Source of the DNA: Candidatus Latescibacterota bacterium
GTDB taxonomy: Bacteria; JAAXHH01
Assembly (NCBI GenBank): GCA_022822725.1
Contig: JAJEAN010000007.1
Coordinates: 197,435 to 261,434, forward strand
Length of the DNA: 64,000 nt
Direction of reading: 5' to 3'
In this document: positions 26,627 to 34,330 of the stretch, one piece after another
How the letters are laid out: each line of letters starts with the position of its first letter
How positions within the stretch are numbered: the stretch's first letter is position 1
The notes under the pieces: model-generated
Told to the model about the DNA's origin: nothing
Database searches by the model: none
What the model saw: only the letters and a program-made list of their open reading frames with translations
Translations under genes and position numbers: made by a program

Positions 26627-27865
26627 TCAGGCCAGGCTGACCGCGGGGAAAGCGCGCTTGCGCAAACGGAACCGCGACATCTGCCGGTCGATGCGGTCGA
26701 GCGCGTCCCGGATCTGGGCCTCGTCGCCGTTGAAGGCCATTCGGACGTATCCTTCGCCGTATTCGCCCAGGTATGCGCCGGGTACGACGAACACGCCCGC
26801 CTTGCGAAGCAGGATGCTGAATCGAACGGAGGAATAGCGGGGCGGCACGGGAAGCCACACGAAAGGTCCGCCGCCGGGTGCGGGCAGGTGCCAGCCGAGT
26901 TCCCGCAGCCCCGATACCATCAGGTCCCGTTGCGAGCGGCACCTTGAAACCATGGCTTCCACATGACGGTCCAGACGGGGAAGCTCCGCGGCCGCGGCCG
27001 CGAGTAGGCCGGGAAGCAGCGGGGCCTGCAGATGGGAGGTCAGCTGGGACATAGCGGCCAGCGCGGAAGGATTGCCCACCGCCACGCCCAGGTCGCGGAA
27101 CAGGCCGCCGGGCAGCACGGACAGGGAGAACAGCTCGATGCCCACGTTCATCGCACCGGGCGGCTGCAGCAGGCTCGAGGCTTCGACCCCGTCATATGTC
27201 AGGAAATGATGTGTCGCGTCGTGACAGACGATGATGTTGTGCCTGCGTGCGAAATCGATGAGTTCCCGGAAGAACGAATGGTCCGCCACGACCCCGGTCG
27301 GGTCGTTGGGAAAACCGACGTACATCAGCTTCGCCTGCCCCGCGACCCGGGTTTCGATCTGCTTCAGGTTGGGCAGGAAATCGTTCCGCCCGTGCAGGGG
27401 ATAGGACAGGATCTGTCCGTTCGCCAGCACGGCGCTGGTCCTGTAGGCCGGGTGGGAGGGATCAGGCGCCAGCACGGTTTCGCCGGGATTGACCAGCGCC
27501 ATGGCCACACAGGCCGGACCGACCGCCGAACCCGCGAAGGGCAGGACGTGCGCGTCCGGATCGATCTCCACGTCGAACCGGTACGCGAACCAGTTGCTGA
27601 ACGCCCTGCGGAACTCGGCGCTGGCGAGCCGGGATGTCTCGGCCGGAACTACCGGTCCGCCACGACCGCCGGAGGCCGGATCGGAGGCGAAGGTTCTTTC
27701 ATCTGCATCCTGCCGGGAGGGAGGGTCGGCGATGCCCGTGGTCAGATCTATGGGCTCTATGCCCCTGGCGGCCAGTCTTCTTAAGTACCGGGAATGTTCC
27801 AGGGGCCGGTTCAGCGGGATCTGGTGAAGCCGTTCCGCGCGTTCTATCACCACCGGGTTTCTCAT
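26627..27865 (-). CDS. Fold-type I aminotransferase homologue lacking the PLP lysine
   Basis: 412 aa from the ATG at 27865. The layout is that of class I/II aminotransferases: DLTTGIADPPSR near residue 41, YVGFPNDPTGVVAD (substrate/PLP Asn, N187), IIVCHDATHHF (PLP-N1 Asp, D216) and GEGYVRMAF (carboxylate Arg) near the C-terminus. Where active relatives read SLSKT, this protein has SLSVLPGGLFRDLG, so position 250 is Val and the Schiff-base lysine is missing. The usual Tyr after the Asp (DxxY) is His219. It is therefore probably not a transaminase; it may be a pseudoenzyme or bind PLP or substrate without catalysis. It heads the operon with folB and folK. Confidence 0.75.
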   Translation of the reverse strand: MRNPVVIERAERLHQIPLNRPLEHSRYLRRLAARGIEPIDLTTGIADPPSRQDADERTFASDPASGGRGGPVVPAETSRLASAEFRRAFSNWFAYRFDVEIDPDAHVLPFAGSAVGPACVAMALVNPGETVLAPDPSHPAYRTSAVLANGQILSYPLHGRNDFLPNLKQIETRVAGQAKLMYVGFPNDPTGVVADHSFFRELIDFARRHNIIVCHDATHHFLTYDGVEASSLLQPPGAMNVGIELFSLSVLPGGLFRDLGVAVGNPSALAAMSQLTSHLQAPLLPGLLAAAAAELPRLDRHVEAMVSRCRSQRDLMVSGLRELGWHLPAPGGGPFVWLPVPPRYSSVRFSILLRKAGVFVVPGAYLGEYGEGYVRMAFNGDEAQIRDALDRIDRQMSRFRLRKRAFPAVSLA

Positions 27866-27918
27866 GGTCGCTCCGTCGCTCTGGACCTGTCTCCACATCC
27901 GCCGTCCGGTCTCGGGGA

Positions 27919-27947
27919 AATATAGAATCAGCGACCGGCGGTAGCAA
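27919..27947 (-). promoter_or_regulatory. Promoter for the aminotransferase-folB-folK operon
   Basis: On the minus strand TTGCTA (complement of 27942-27947) is 17 bp from TATATT (complement of 27919-27924). It sits between the groL terminator and the ATG at 27865. Confidence 0.6.
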
Positions 27948-27951
27948 GAGA

Positions 27952-28004
27952 AAACCCCCGGTGGAGCCACCGGGGGTTTGCCTTCAACCGGTCGGGGACC
28001 GGTT
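27952..28004 (-). terminator. Double hairpin terminator after groL
   Basis: Two consecutive hairpins follow the groL stop codon. The first met by the polymerase is AACCGGTC/GACCGGTT with a GGG loop (27986-28004). The second is a long AAACCCCCGGTGG/CCACCGGGGGTTT stem (27952-27979) ending on the minus strand in TTTTCTCTT. This isolates groL from the folate operon. Confidence 0.9.
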
Positions 28005-28023
28005 CCTGTTTGAAGCGTCGCGC

Positions 28024-29646
28024 TTAGTACATGCCGCCGCCGTGGGGCATGGCCGGAGGCGGGGTCTCCTCGGGGAGTTCCGCCACCAGCGCTTCGGTGG
28101 TCAGCAGCAGGCCGGCGATGCTCGCGGCGTGCTGCAGCGCTACGCGGGAAACCTTGGCGGGTTCGATCACGCCCGTTTCGGACATGTCGCCGTAGGTATC
28201 GGAATCGAAATTGTACCCGAATCCGCCTTCGCCTTCCCGGATCTTCTGCAGGATGATGGAACCTTCCAGGCCGGCGTTATCCGCCAGCTGCCGCACGGGC
28301 GCCTCGAGCGCCTTGCGGACGATGCCGGCGCCTACCGCTTCGTCGCCCTCGGTGTCCAGTCCGTTGTCCAGCGCGGAGAGCGCGCGGATGAACGTGACGC
28401 CGCCGCCCGGTACGACCCCTTCCTCGATGGCCGCCTTGGCGTTGTTGAGGGCGTCTTCGACCCGGGCTTTCTTCTCCTTCATCTCGGCTTCCGTCGCGGC
28501 GCCCACGTTGATAACGGCCACGCCGCCAGCCAGCTTGGCCAGGCGTTCCTGCAGCTTCTCCTGGTCGTAATCGGAGGTGGTCTCCTCGATCTGGGCGCGT
28601 ATCTGGTTGATGCGTCCCTGGATCGCGTCGGTGCCGCCGGCGCCTTCGACGATCGTCGTGTTGTCCTTGTCGAGGGTGACGCGCTTGGCCGTACCCAGGT
28701 CGCCCACGGTCACGTTTTCCAGTTTGAAACCGGCGTCCTCGGAAATGACCGTACCACCGGTCAGGATGGAGATATCCTCGAGCATGGCCTTCCGGCGGTC
28801 GCCGAACCCGGGCGCCTTGACCGCGGCGACCTTCAGGGTGCCGCGAAGCTTGTTGACCACCAGCAGGGCAAGGGCCTCGCCCTCGATGTCCTCGGCGATG
28901 ATCAGCAGCGGGGAGCCGCTCTGGGCGATCTTCTCGACGACGGGATAGATATCCTTGACGGCGCTGATCTTCTTGTCGTGTATCAGGATCTTCGTGTCCT
29001 CGAGCACCGCTTCCTGGGAATCGGCGTCGGTGACGAAGTATGGCGAGAGATATCCGCGGTCGAACTGCATGCCTTCCACGACGTCGAGGGAGGTTTCCAT
29101 GCTCTTGGCCTCTTCGACCGTGATGACGCCGTCCTTGCCCACTTTTTCCATGGCATCCGCGATCAGGTCGCCGATGGTGGCGTCGCCATGGGCCGAAACG
29201 GTGGCGGTCTCCGAGATTTCCTTCCGGCCGTCCACGGCCTTCGAAATGTCAGCGATCGCGCTTACGATCTTGTTAACGGCCTTGTCGATACCCCGCTTGA
29301 GATCCATGGGGTTGGCGCCGGAAGTCACGTTCCGCAAGCCTTCGGCGTAGATGGCCTGGGCGAGCACGGTGGCCGTGGTCGTCCCGTCGCCGGCCACGTC
29401 GCTCGTCTTCGACGCGGCTTCCTTGATCATCTGGGCGCCCATGTTCTCGTAATTGTCTTCGAGCTCGATTTCCTTCGCCACCGTGACGCCATCCAGCGTG
29501 AAGGTGGGCGAGCCGAATTTCTTGTCGAGCACGACGCACCGGCCCTTGGGACCCATGGTGACGCGGACCGCGTCAGCCAGGGTGTCCACGCCGCGTTTGA
29601 GGGCCTGTCGGGCATCCGCGTCGAATGAAAGTTGTTTTGCTGGCAC
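28024..29646 (-). CDS. groL: Chaperonin GroEL (Hsp60)
   Basis: 540 aa ring chaperonin. The nucleotide site VTMGPKGR and [12 protein letters not shown] (catalytic Asp D87), the substrate-side apical domain, and the Gly/Met-rich tail ending HGGGMY are all present. No groES lies next to it; the upstream 300 nt hold only the promoter and CIRCE operator. The co-chaperonin must be encoded elsewhere, or this is one of several groL copies. Control by the HrcA repressor is predicted from the operator. Confidence 0.97.
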   Translation of the reverse strand: MPAKQLSFDADARQALKRGVDTLADAVRVTMGPKGRCVVLDKKFGSPTFTLDGVTVAKEIELEDNYENMGAQMIKEAASKTSDVAGDGTTTATVLAQAIYAEGLRNVTSGANPMDLKRGIDKAVNKIVSAIADISKAVDGRKEISETATVSAHGDATIGDLIADAMEKVGKDGVITVEEAKSMETSLDVVEGMQFDRGYLSPYFVTDADSQEAVLEDTKILIHDKKISAVKDIYPVVEKIAQSGSPLLIIAEDIEGEALALLVVNKLRGTLKVAAVKAPGFGDRRKAMLEDISILTGGTVISEDAGFKLENVTVGDLGTAKRVTLDKDNTTIVEGAGGTDAIQGRINQIRAQIEETTSDYDQEKLQERLAKLAGGVAVINVGAATEAEMKEKKARVEDALNNAKAAIEEGVVPGGGVTFIRALSALDNGLDTEGDEAVGAGIVRKALEAPVRQLADNAGLEGSIILQKIREGEGGFGYNFDSDTYGDMSETGVIEPAKVSRVALQHAASIAGLLLTTEALVAELPEETPPPAMPHGGGMY

Positions 29647-29771
29647 TTCTGCTACCCCCTATGTTTCGCCTGGGTGATACCGGGCGTTTCCAATCAAGGC
29701 GAACAGACTAGGCTGCGCGCATTTATGAGTCGTCTAAGTACTTGTATATTCAACAAGTAGCAATACTGCAA

Positions 29772-29798
29772 TTAGCACTCGAATGTCCAGTCTGCTAA
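29772..29798 (-). promoter_or_regulatory. CIRCE operator (HrcA binding site)
   Basis: TTAGCACTC (29772-29780), 9-nt spacer, GTCTGCTAA (29790-29798). The left arm is a perfect match to the consensus inverted repeat TTAGCACTC-N9-GAGTGCTAA and the right arm matches 7 of 9. It lies at the predicted transcription start of groL, so HrcA bound here would block initiation. Confidence 0.9.
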
Positions 29799-29825
29799 TA
29801 TATGAAGGGTTATTGGATGATGCAA
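29797..29825 (-). promoter_or_regulatory. groL promoter
   Basis: On the minus strand TTGCAT (complement of 29820-29825) is 17 bp from TATATT (complement of 29797-29802), whose downstream edge touches the CIRCE element. A leader of about 140 nt follows before the groL ATG. Confidence 0.8.
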
Positions 29826-29858
29826 GTGTTTTTTGTTTTGCGTCGCTCGCGTTTTCAG

Positions 29859-29914
29859 GCGCTGGCAGATGATCTGACGTTGTGTGGCGCTAGCAGGGGA
29901 TCTGGTGTTGTGCG
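29859..29914 (-). repeat. 28-bp imperfect tandem duplication near the symporter 3' end
   Basis: GCGCTGGCAGATGATCTG-type sequence at 29859-29886 recurs with several mismatches at 29887-29914. It lies in the gap between the symporter gene end (29957) and the groL promoter. Confidence 0.65.
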
Positions 29915-29956
29915 GCGCGCGCAGTCCGAGGCCGGCATCCGATCCTCTGCTTTGGA

Positions 29957-30820
29957 TCAGGCGGCCCGCCGCAGCACGGCGACATAGATCAGCGCGGTGG
30001 CGAACATGATCAGGCTGTAGGTCGCCGCCGGCATGGTCGCGAGCCCGCCGCCGAACAGCATAACCGCGACCGCGATCGCGAGCGTCCCGTTCTGGATGCC
30101 GCATTCGATCGCAATAGCGGTCCGCCGGGTCGGTCCGGAGGCGAACATCCGGGCGAGAAACCAGGCGATCGTCATCATCAGCAAGTTGAGCACGAGCGTG
30201 ACCAGCCCGGCCTGGGCGAAATAGAGGACGATGTTGGCGCGTTGATCGAAGATCGCGCCGGCGAGAACGAGCACCAGCAGCACTGCGGAGACCTTGCGGG
30301 CTGCTTGTTCGAACCTGATTGCGAAGCCTTCCGCGAAACGGCGGATGGCAAGACCGATCAGCACCGGAACGGCGACAATCAGGAATACGCTGATTGCGGC
30401 GCTTGCGACTGAGATATCCTTCTCCGCCGAATCGCCGATGAACTGCTCGTAGGCAAAGACCACAATGGCCGGAATCGTAATCACGCTTGCCAGACTGATC
30501 ACCGCGGTCAGCGAAATCGACAGCGCGACGTCCCCGCGGGCAAACGCGGTCAGGATGTTGGAAGTCGGGCCGCCAGGCGCGGCGGCGATGATCATCAGTC
30601 CCAGGGCCAGCTCCGGCGCCATCGGCCAGACGCTGGCGAGCACGAAGGCAACCGCCGGCAGCAGGACGATCTGGGAGAGGGCACCCACCGCGAAGTCGCG
30701 CGGCCGGCGCACCACCCGGGCGAAATCGTCGAAGGTGAGCCCGAGCCCAAGCCCGAACATGATGAAGGCGAGCGCAAGTGGCAGCGCGACATCGACAAGT
30801 AGTCCCATGAGGCTGGTCAC
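29957..30820 (-). CDS. Bile acid:sodium symporter (BASS) family transporter
   Basis: 287 aa with about nine to ten membrane segments. ALAFIMFGLGLGLTFDDFARVVRRPR at the N-terminus, the APGGPTSNILTAFARGDVALS region with its broken helix, and the conserved GIQNGTLAIAVAVM near the C-terminus are typical of the family. Members carry organic acids such as bile acids, pantoate or pyruvate with sodium; the substrate here is unknown. The gene stands alone between groL and birA. Flanking DNA is much more AT-rich than the rest of the window, which hints at acquisition by transfer. Confidence 0.88.
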   Translation of the reverse strand: MTSLMGLLVDVALPLALAFIMFGLGLGLTFDDFARVVRRPRDFAVGALSQIVLLPAVAFVLASVWPMAPELALGLMIIAAAPGGPTSNILTAFARGDVALSISLTAVISLASVITIPAIVVFAYEQFIGDSAEKDISVASAAISVFLIVAVPVLIGLAIRRFAEGFAIRFEQAARKVSAVLLVLVLAGAIFDQRANIVLYFAQAGLVTLVLNLLMMTIAWFLARMFASGPTRRTAIAIECGIQNGTLAIAVAVMLFGGGLATMPAATYSLIMFATALIYVAVLRRAA

Positions 30821-30977
30821 TCCTTCACATAAAATTCACCGCAATATAAACCGCAAAATGAATAATGAATCAAAATGTATAATGATTAACAATGAATAAT
30901 GAATAAGGTACGCGCGGGCAGGTGCGCGAAGGGGTTGGATCGAGGTAAGCTCTTACGCGTGGACTTACCGCGTGGAC
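30821..30977 (-). other. AT-rich leader upstream of the symporter gene
   Basis: 30835-30905 is strikingly AT-rich, with repeated AATGAATAATGAAT-type words. A possible minus-strand promoter is TTGATT (complement of 30868-30873), 19 bp, TATATT (complement of 30843-30848). The remainder to the birA stop carries nothing recognisable. Confidence 0.5.
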
Positions 30978-31805
30978 TTACGAGCGGAGTTTGATGGATC
31001 CGGATCGGATGACCAGGGGTTCCTCGTCTTGTCGGTCAAGCACCAGTCCGCCCTCCTCATCGATGCGGGATACACGGCCGGCGGCTCCGGCGGGGCTGTC
31101 GGCCTCGACCGTCATTCCTCGCCAGGCAAGCCGGGCGTCGACTTCGGCGAGGAAAGACACGGTCCCGTTCGCCAGGTAGTACCCGTAGGCGGATTCGAAG
31201 GCATCCAGGATGGCCAGGAACAGCGCCTCGCGACCCACGGGTCGGCCCGACACGATACGCAGCGAAGTGGCGGAGGCGGAAAGCTCGTCCGGGAACTGTG
31301 CACGGGTCTGGTTTACATTGATCCCCATGCCGATCACGATGACCGGCTCGTTTCCGGACACGATGCGGGACTCCGCCAGGATGCCGGCGACTTTGCGTCC
31401 TCCCATGAGCAGGTCGTTCGGCCACTTGATCTTCACCTGCTCGCCGGCAGCCGGTTCCAGGACACGGGTCACGGCCGCGGCCGCACACAACGTAAGTGGC
31501 GGAGTCCGGGCGGCGGACAGCCGGGGCCGGAGGAGGACGGAAGCCCAGATCCCGCAACCGGGGGGTGAGAACCACCCGTATCCGCGGCGGCCCCTGCCGG
31601 CCGACTGCTCATCGGCAAGGCAGACCGTCCCATGGGGCGCGGCCTGTTCGGCCATGTCCAGGATCACGTCATTGGTGGAACCTACCCGTTCGTGGTATTC
31701 CAGTACCCGGCCGAAGACCCGTGAGGACAGTTTCGCGCGCATGCGGGCCGCATCGTATCGGTCCCGGAGTCCTGCCGACTTATCGCTCGGAGAAGGACGT
31801 TTCAT
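30978..31805 (-). CDS. birA: Biotin--[acetyl-CoA-carboxylase] ligase
   Basis: 275 aa, catalytic ligase domain without the N-terminal DNA-binding domain of regulatory BirA, so it should not act as a repressor. It activates biotin with ATP and attaches it to the AccB lysine. The biotinyl-AMP loop DEQSAGRGRRGYGWFSP, the KWPNDLLMGGRKVAGILAE block with the catalytic lysine, and GMGINVNQ are all visible. It starts 12 nt after nadC in a four-gene run. Confidence 0.93.
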   Translation of the reverse strand: MKRPSPSDKSAGLRDRYDAARMRAKLSSRVFGRVLEYHERVGSTNDVILDMAEQAAPHGTVCLADEQSAGRGRRGYGWFSPPGCGIWASVLLRPRLSAARTPPLTLCAAAAVTRVLEPAAGEQVKIKWPNDLLMGGRKVAGILAESRIVSGNEPVIVIGMGINVNQTRAQFPDELSASATSLRIVSGRPVGREALFLAILDAFESAYGYYLANGTVSFLAEVDARLAWRGMTVEADSPAGAAGRVSRIDEEGGLVLDRQDEEPLVIRSGSIKLRS

Positions 31806-31817
31806 CGTCGTTCCGAT

Positions 31818-32696
31818 TCAGGCGGACGCTGTCACGTTCAGGCTGATATCGAGCGCCGGCGCGGAATGGGTCAGGGCACCTACGGATATCACGTCGACCC
31901 CGGTTCTCGCGATCGCCTCGAGCCGTTCGAGCGTGATCGCGCCCGACGCTTCGACCACGATGGACCGATCCGCCGCGGGCAACGCGCGGATCCGGCCGAC
32001 CGCCGTCCGCATTTCCGCTTCGCGCATGTTGTCCAGCATAATCCAGTCCGCCCCGCTGCGAACGGCCTCCTCGACCTGGTCGAGGTTACTCGTCTCCACC
32101 TCGATGTCGTACTGCCTGCCTGATCGCTTCATGTTCGTCCTGCACCTTTGGACCGCGGCGGCGATGCCACCCGCGGCGGCGATGTGGTTGTCCTTGATCA
32201 GCACCATGTCGTAGAGACCGTGGCGGTGGTTGTCTCCGCCGCCATGCAGTACGGCCCTTTTCTCCAGGACGCGGAGACCGGGCGTGGTCTTGCGGGTATC
32301 CACGATGCGTGCGCCGGTGTTCCGTACGGCGTCGGCGTATTGCCGGGTCAGCGTGGCGATGCCGGAAAGATGGCACAGGAAGTTGAGGGCCGTGCGTTCG
32401 CCGGTCACTATCGACCGTGCGGCGCCGCGCACTTCTGCGATGGGCTGGCCCGGTTCCACCTGATCGCCATCGGTAAGCAGGGCCCGGAATTCCAGGCCGG
32501 GGTCCACCTCCCGGAACGTGAGACAGGCCGGGAACAGGCCGGACACGGTGCCGGGCTTCCCGGCCTCGAACCGGGCGACGGCTACTGCACCGGTCGCCAG
32601 CGTCCACTCGGTGGTAACGTCGCCGTCTCCCACGTCCTCCCGCAGTGCGCGGGCCACGACTTCCTCAAGCGAAGCCGGGTCGTATTTCGTGTCCAT
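31818..32696 (-). CDS. nadC: Nicotinate-nucleotide pyrophosphorylase (quinolinate phosphoribosyltransferase)
   Basis: 292 aa. It converts quinolinate and PRPP to nicotinate mononucleotide in de novo NAD synthesis. Diagnostic stretches are EDVGDGDVTTEW, ERTALNFLCHLSGIATLT, IVDTRKTTPGLRVLEK, GGGDNHRHGLYDMVLIKDNH and EASGAITLERL. It lies between nnrDE and birA; NAD(P)HX repair next door makes a small NAD-themed group. nadA and nadB are not in the window. Confidence 0.96.
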   Translation of the reverse strand: MDTKYDPASLEEVVARALREDVGDGDVTTEWTLATGAVAVARFEAGKPGTVSGLFPACLTFREVDPGLEFRALLTDGDQVEPGQPIAEVRGAARSIVTGERTALNFLCHLSGIATLTRQYADAVRNTGARIVDTRKTTPGLRVLEKRAVLHGGGDNHRHGLYDMVLIKDNHIAAAGGIAAAVQRCRTNMKRSGRQYDIEVETSNLDQVEEAVRSGADWIMLDNMREAEMRTAVGRIRALPAADRSIVVEASGAITLERLEAIARTGVDVISVGALTHSAPALDISLNVTASA

Positions 32697-32732
32697 GGAG
32701 TCCTGCTTTCCAGGTTGAAACCTGCCCCTTCG

Positions 32733-34310
32733 TTACGGTGAAACCCGCCCCTCGGTCGTACGCAGGAACGCGCCGGGCAGATGGTCGATGAGGTCACCGG
32801 CCACCAGGCTGTGCGGCCCCATGGCTTCCGCTCCGAGATCGCCGGCCAGGCCGTGAAGGTATACCCCCAGGCGGGCCGCGTCCCAGGCACAGAGACCCTG
32901 TCCGAGCAGGGCCGCGATGAGGCCGGTAAGCACGTCGCCCGATCCGGCGGTAGCCATACCCGGGTTCCCCGTGGGATTCACCGAGACCTGACCATCGGGG
33001 GAAGCCACCAGCGAGGCGGCGCCTTTGAGCACGAGCGTGACCTGCAGGGAACCGGCGGCCTTTCTTGCGGCCGCGACCCGGTCCCCTTCGATGTCGTCCA
33101 CGGCCATGCCTGTCAGCCTGGACAGCTCGAACACGTGGGGCGTCATGATGACTTCCGGCGCCCTGCCGGACAGGCCGTCCGGGTGGCCTGAGAAGGCGTT
33201 CACGCCGTCGGCGTCGATGACGACCGGCCGTTCGCTGTTCGATACGACGCGGCGGACCAGCGCGGAGGTTTCCTCGTGGCGCGTCAGACCCGGACCGATG
33301 GCCAGCACGTCGGACCAGGAGAGCAGCGCATCGATGTCGGACTCGGCCGCGAGAGAAAGCGATCCTTCGGCGGTTTCGGGCAGGCCGCGAAGCATCACTT
33401 CCGTGTGCCTGGCCGTCAGGGCATCCATCAGGCCCGCAGGCGCGCCGAGCATGACCATGCCCGCGCCGCCCCGCAGGGCCGCGCGGGAAGCCAGTGTGGC
33501 CGCTCCCGCCATGCCCGCCGAGCCGGCGACGACGGCGACTCTTCCGCGGCTTCCCTTGTGGTCGTCGGGACTGTGAACCGGGATCAGGCCGGCCATCTCG
33601 CTTCGTTCGGGCATGAAGAGGTACAACCCCTCCTCTTCTATGGCACGGTCGGGAAAGCCGATGTCCGCGACCTGCAGATCTCCGCACCAGGAACGGCCGG
33701 GGAAAGTGGCATGGTCGACCTTCATCAAACCGATCGCGAGGGTGTGGTCGGCGCGCACGCAGGTCCATTCCGCGCGAGGGCGGGACTGCGGACTTCCGCA
33801 ACCGGGTGCCAGGCCCGACGGGGTGTCGACGGAGAGCACGGGGGAAGTACTGAGGTTGATCACCGCGATGGCGGCGCCGTATGGATCGCGCGGGGACCCC
33901 GTCAACCCGGTGCCGAGAAGCGCGTCGATGATCAGCGCCGGGGGCTGGCCGGGCATTTCAAGCGGACCGTCAGACCGGAAGTCCGGAACCAGGCCGGATT
34001 CTTCGAGCCGTTCCAGGTGCTTCGCCGCGTCGACGGGCAGGGCCGTCCTGGCGGCGAGCACGTGGCAGGCGACCGAGGCGCCCCACAGGTGGAGATACCG
34101 GGCGGCTACGAATCCGTCTCCCCCGTTGTTCCCCTTGCCACACGCCACGGCGATCGTCTTGCCGGCCACGCCGTCCAGGAGTTGCTTCGCAGTCTCCGCC
34201 ACCCGGCAGCCCGCCCGTTCCATGAGTTCGTAGCCGGACAGGCCGTAGCCTTCGATGGTACGGCGGTCGATCGACCGCATCTGGAGCGTGGTACAAAGCC
34301 TCATGGTCAC
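32733..34310 (-). CDS. nnrDE: Bifunctional NAD(P)H-hydrate epimerase / ADP-dependent dehydratase
   Basis: 525 aa with two fused domains. Residues about 1-220 are the epimerase (YELMERAGCRVAE, ACGKGNNGGDGFVAARYL), and about 235-515 the ribokinase-like dehydratase (AGSAGMAGAATLASRAALRGGAG, DADGVNAFSGHPD, GNPGMATAGSGDVLTGLIAALLGQG). The enzyme repairs hydrated NADH and NADPH. The start at 34310 (MTMRLCTTLQMRSID) may really be the MRLCT two codons downstream. The upstream gap to the nucleotidyltransferase stop is 20 nt. Confidence 0.93.
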   Translation of the reverse strand: MTMRLCTTLQMRSIDRRTIEGYGLSGYELMERAGCRVAETAKQLLDGVAGKTIAVACGKGNNGGDGFVAARYLHLWGASVACHVLAARTALPVDAAKHLERLEESGLVPDFRSDGPLEMPGQPPALIIDALLGTGLTGSPRDPYGAAIAVINLSTSPVLSVDTPSGLAPGCGSPQSRPRAEWTCVRADHTLAIGLMKVDHATFPGRSWCGDLQVADIGFPDRAIEEEGLYLFMPERSEMAGLIPVHSPDDHKGSRGRVAVVAGSAGMAGAATLASRAALRGGAGMVMLGAPAGLMDALTARHTEVMLRGLPETAEGSLSLAAESDIDALLSWSDVLAIGPGLTRHEETSALVRRVVSNSERPVVIDADGVNAFSGHPDGLSGRAPEVIMTPHVFELSRLTGMAVDDIEGDRVAAARKAAGSLQVTLVLKGAASLVASPDGQVSVNPTGNPGMATAGSGDVLTGLIAALLGQGLCAWDAARLGVYLHGLAGDLGAEAMGPHSLVAGDLIDHLPGAFLRTTEGRVSP

Positions 34311-34330
34311 AACTCGCAGTCCGAACCGCG

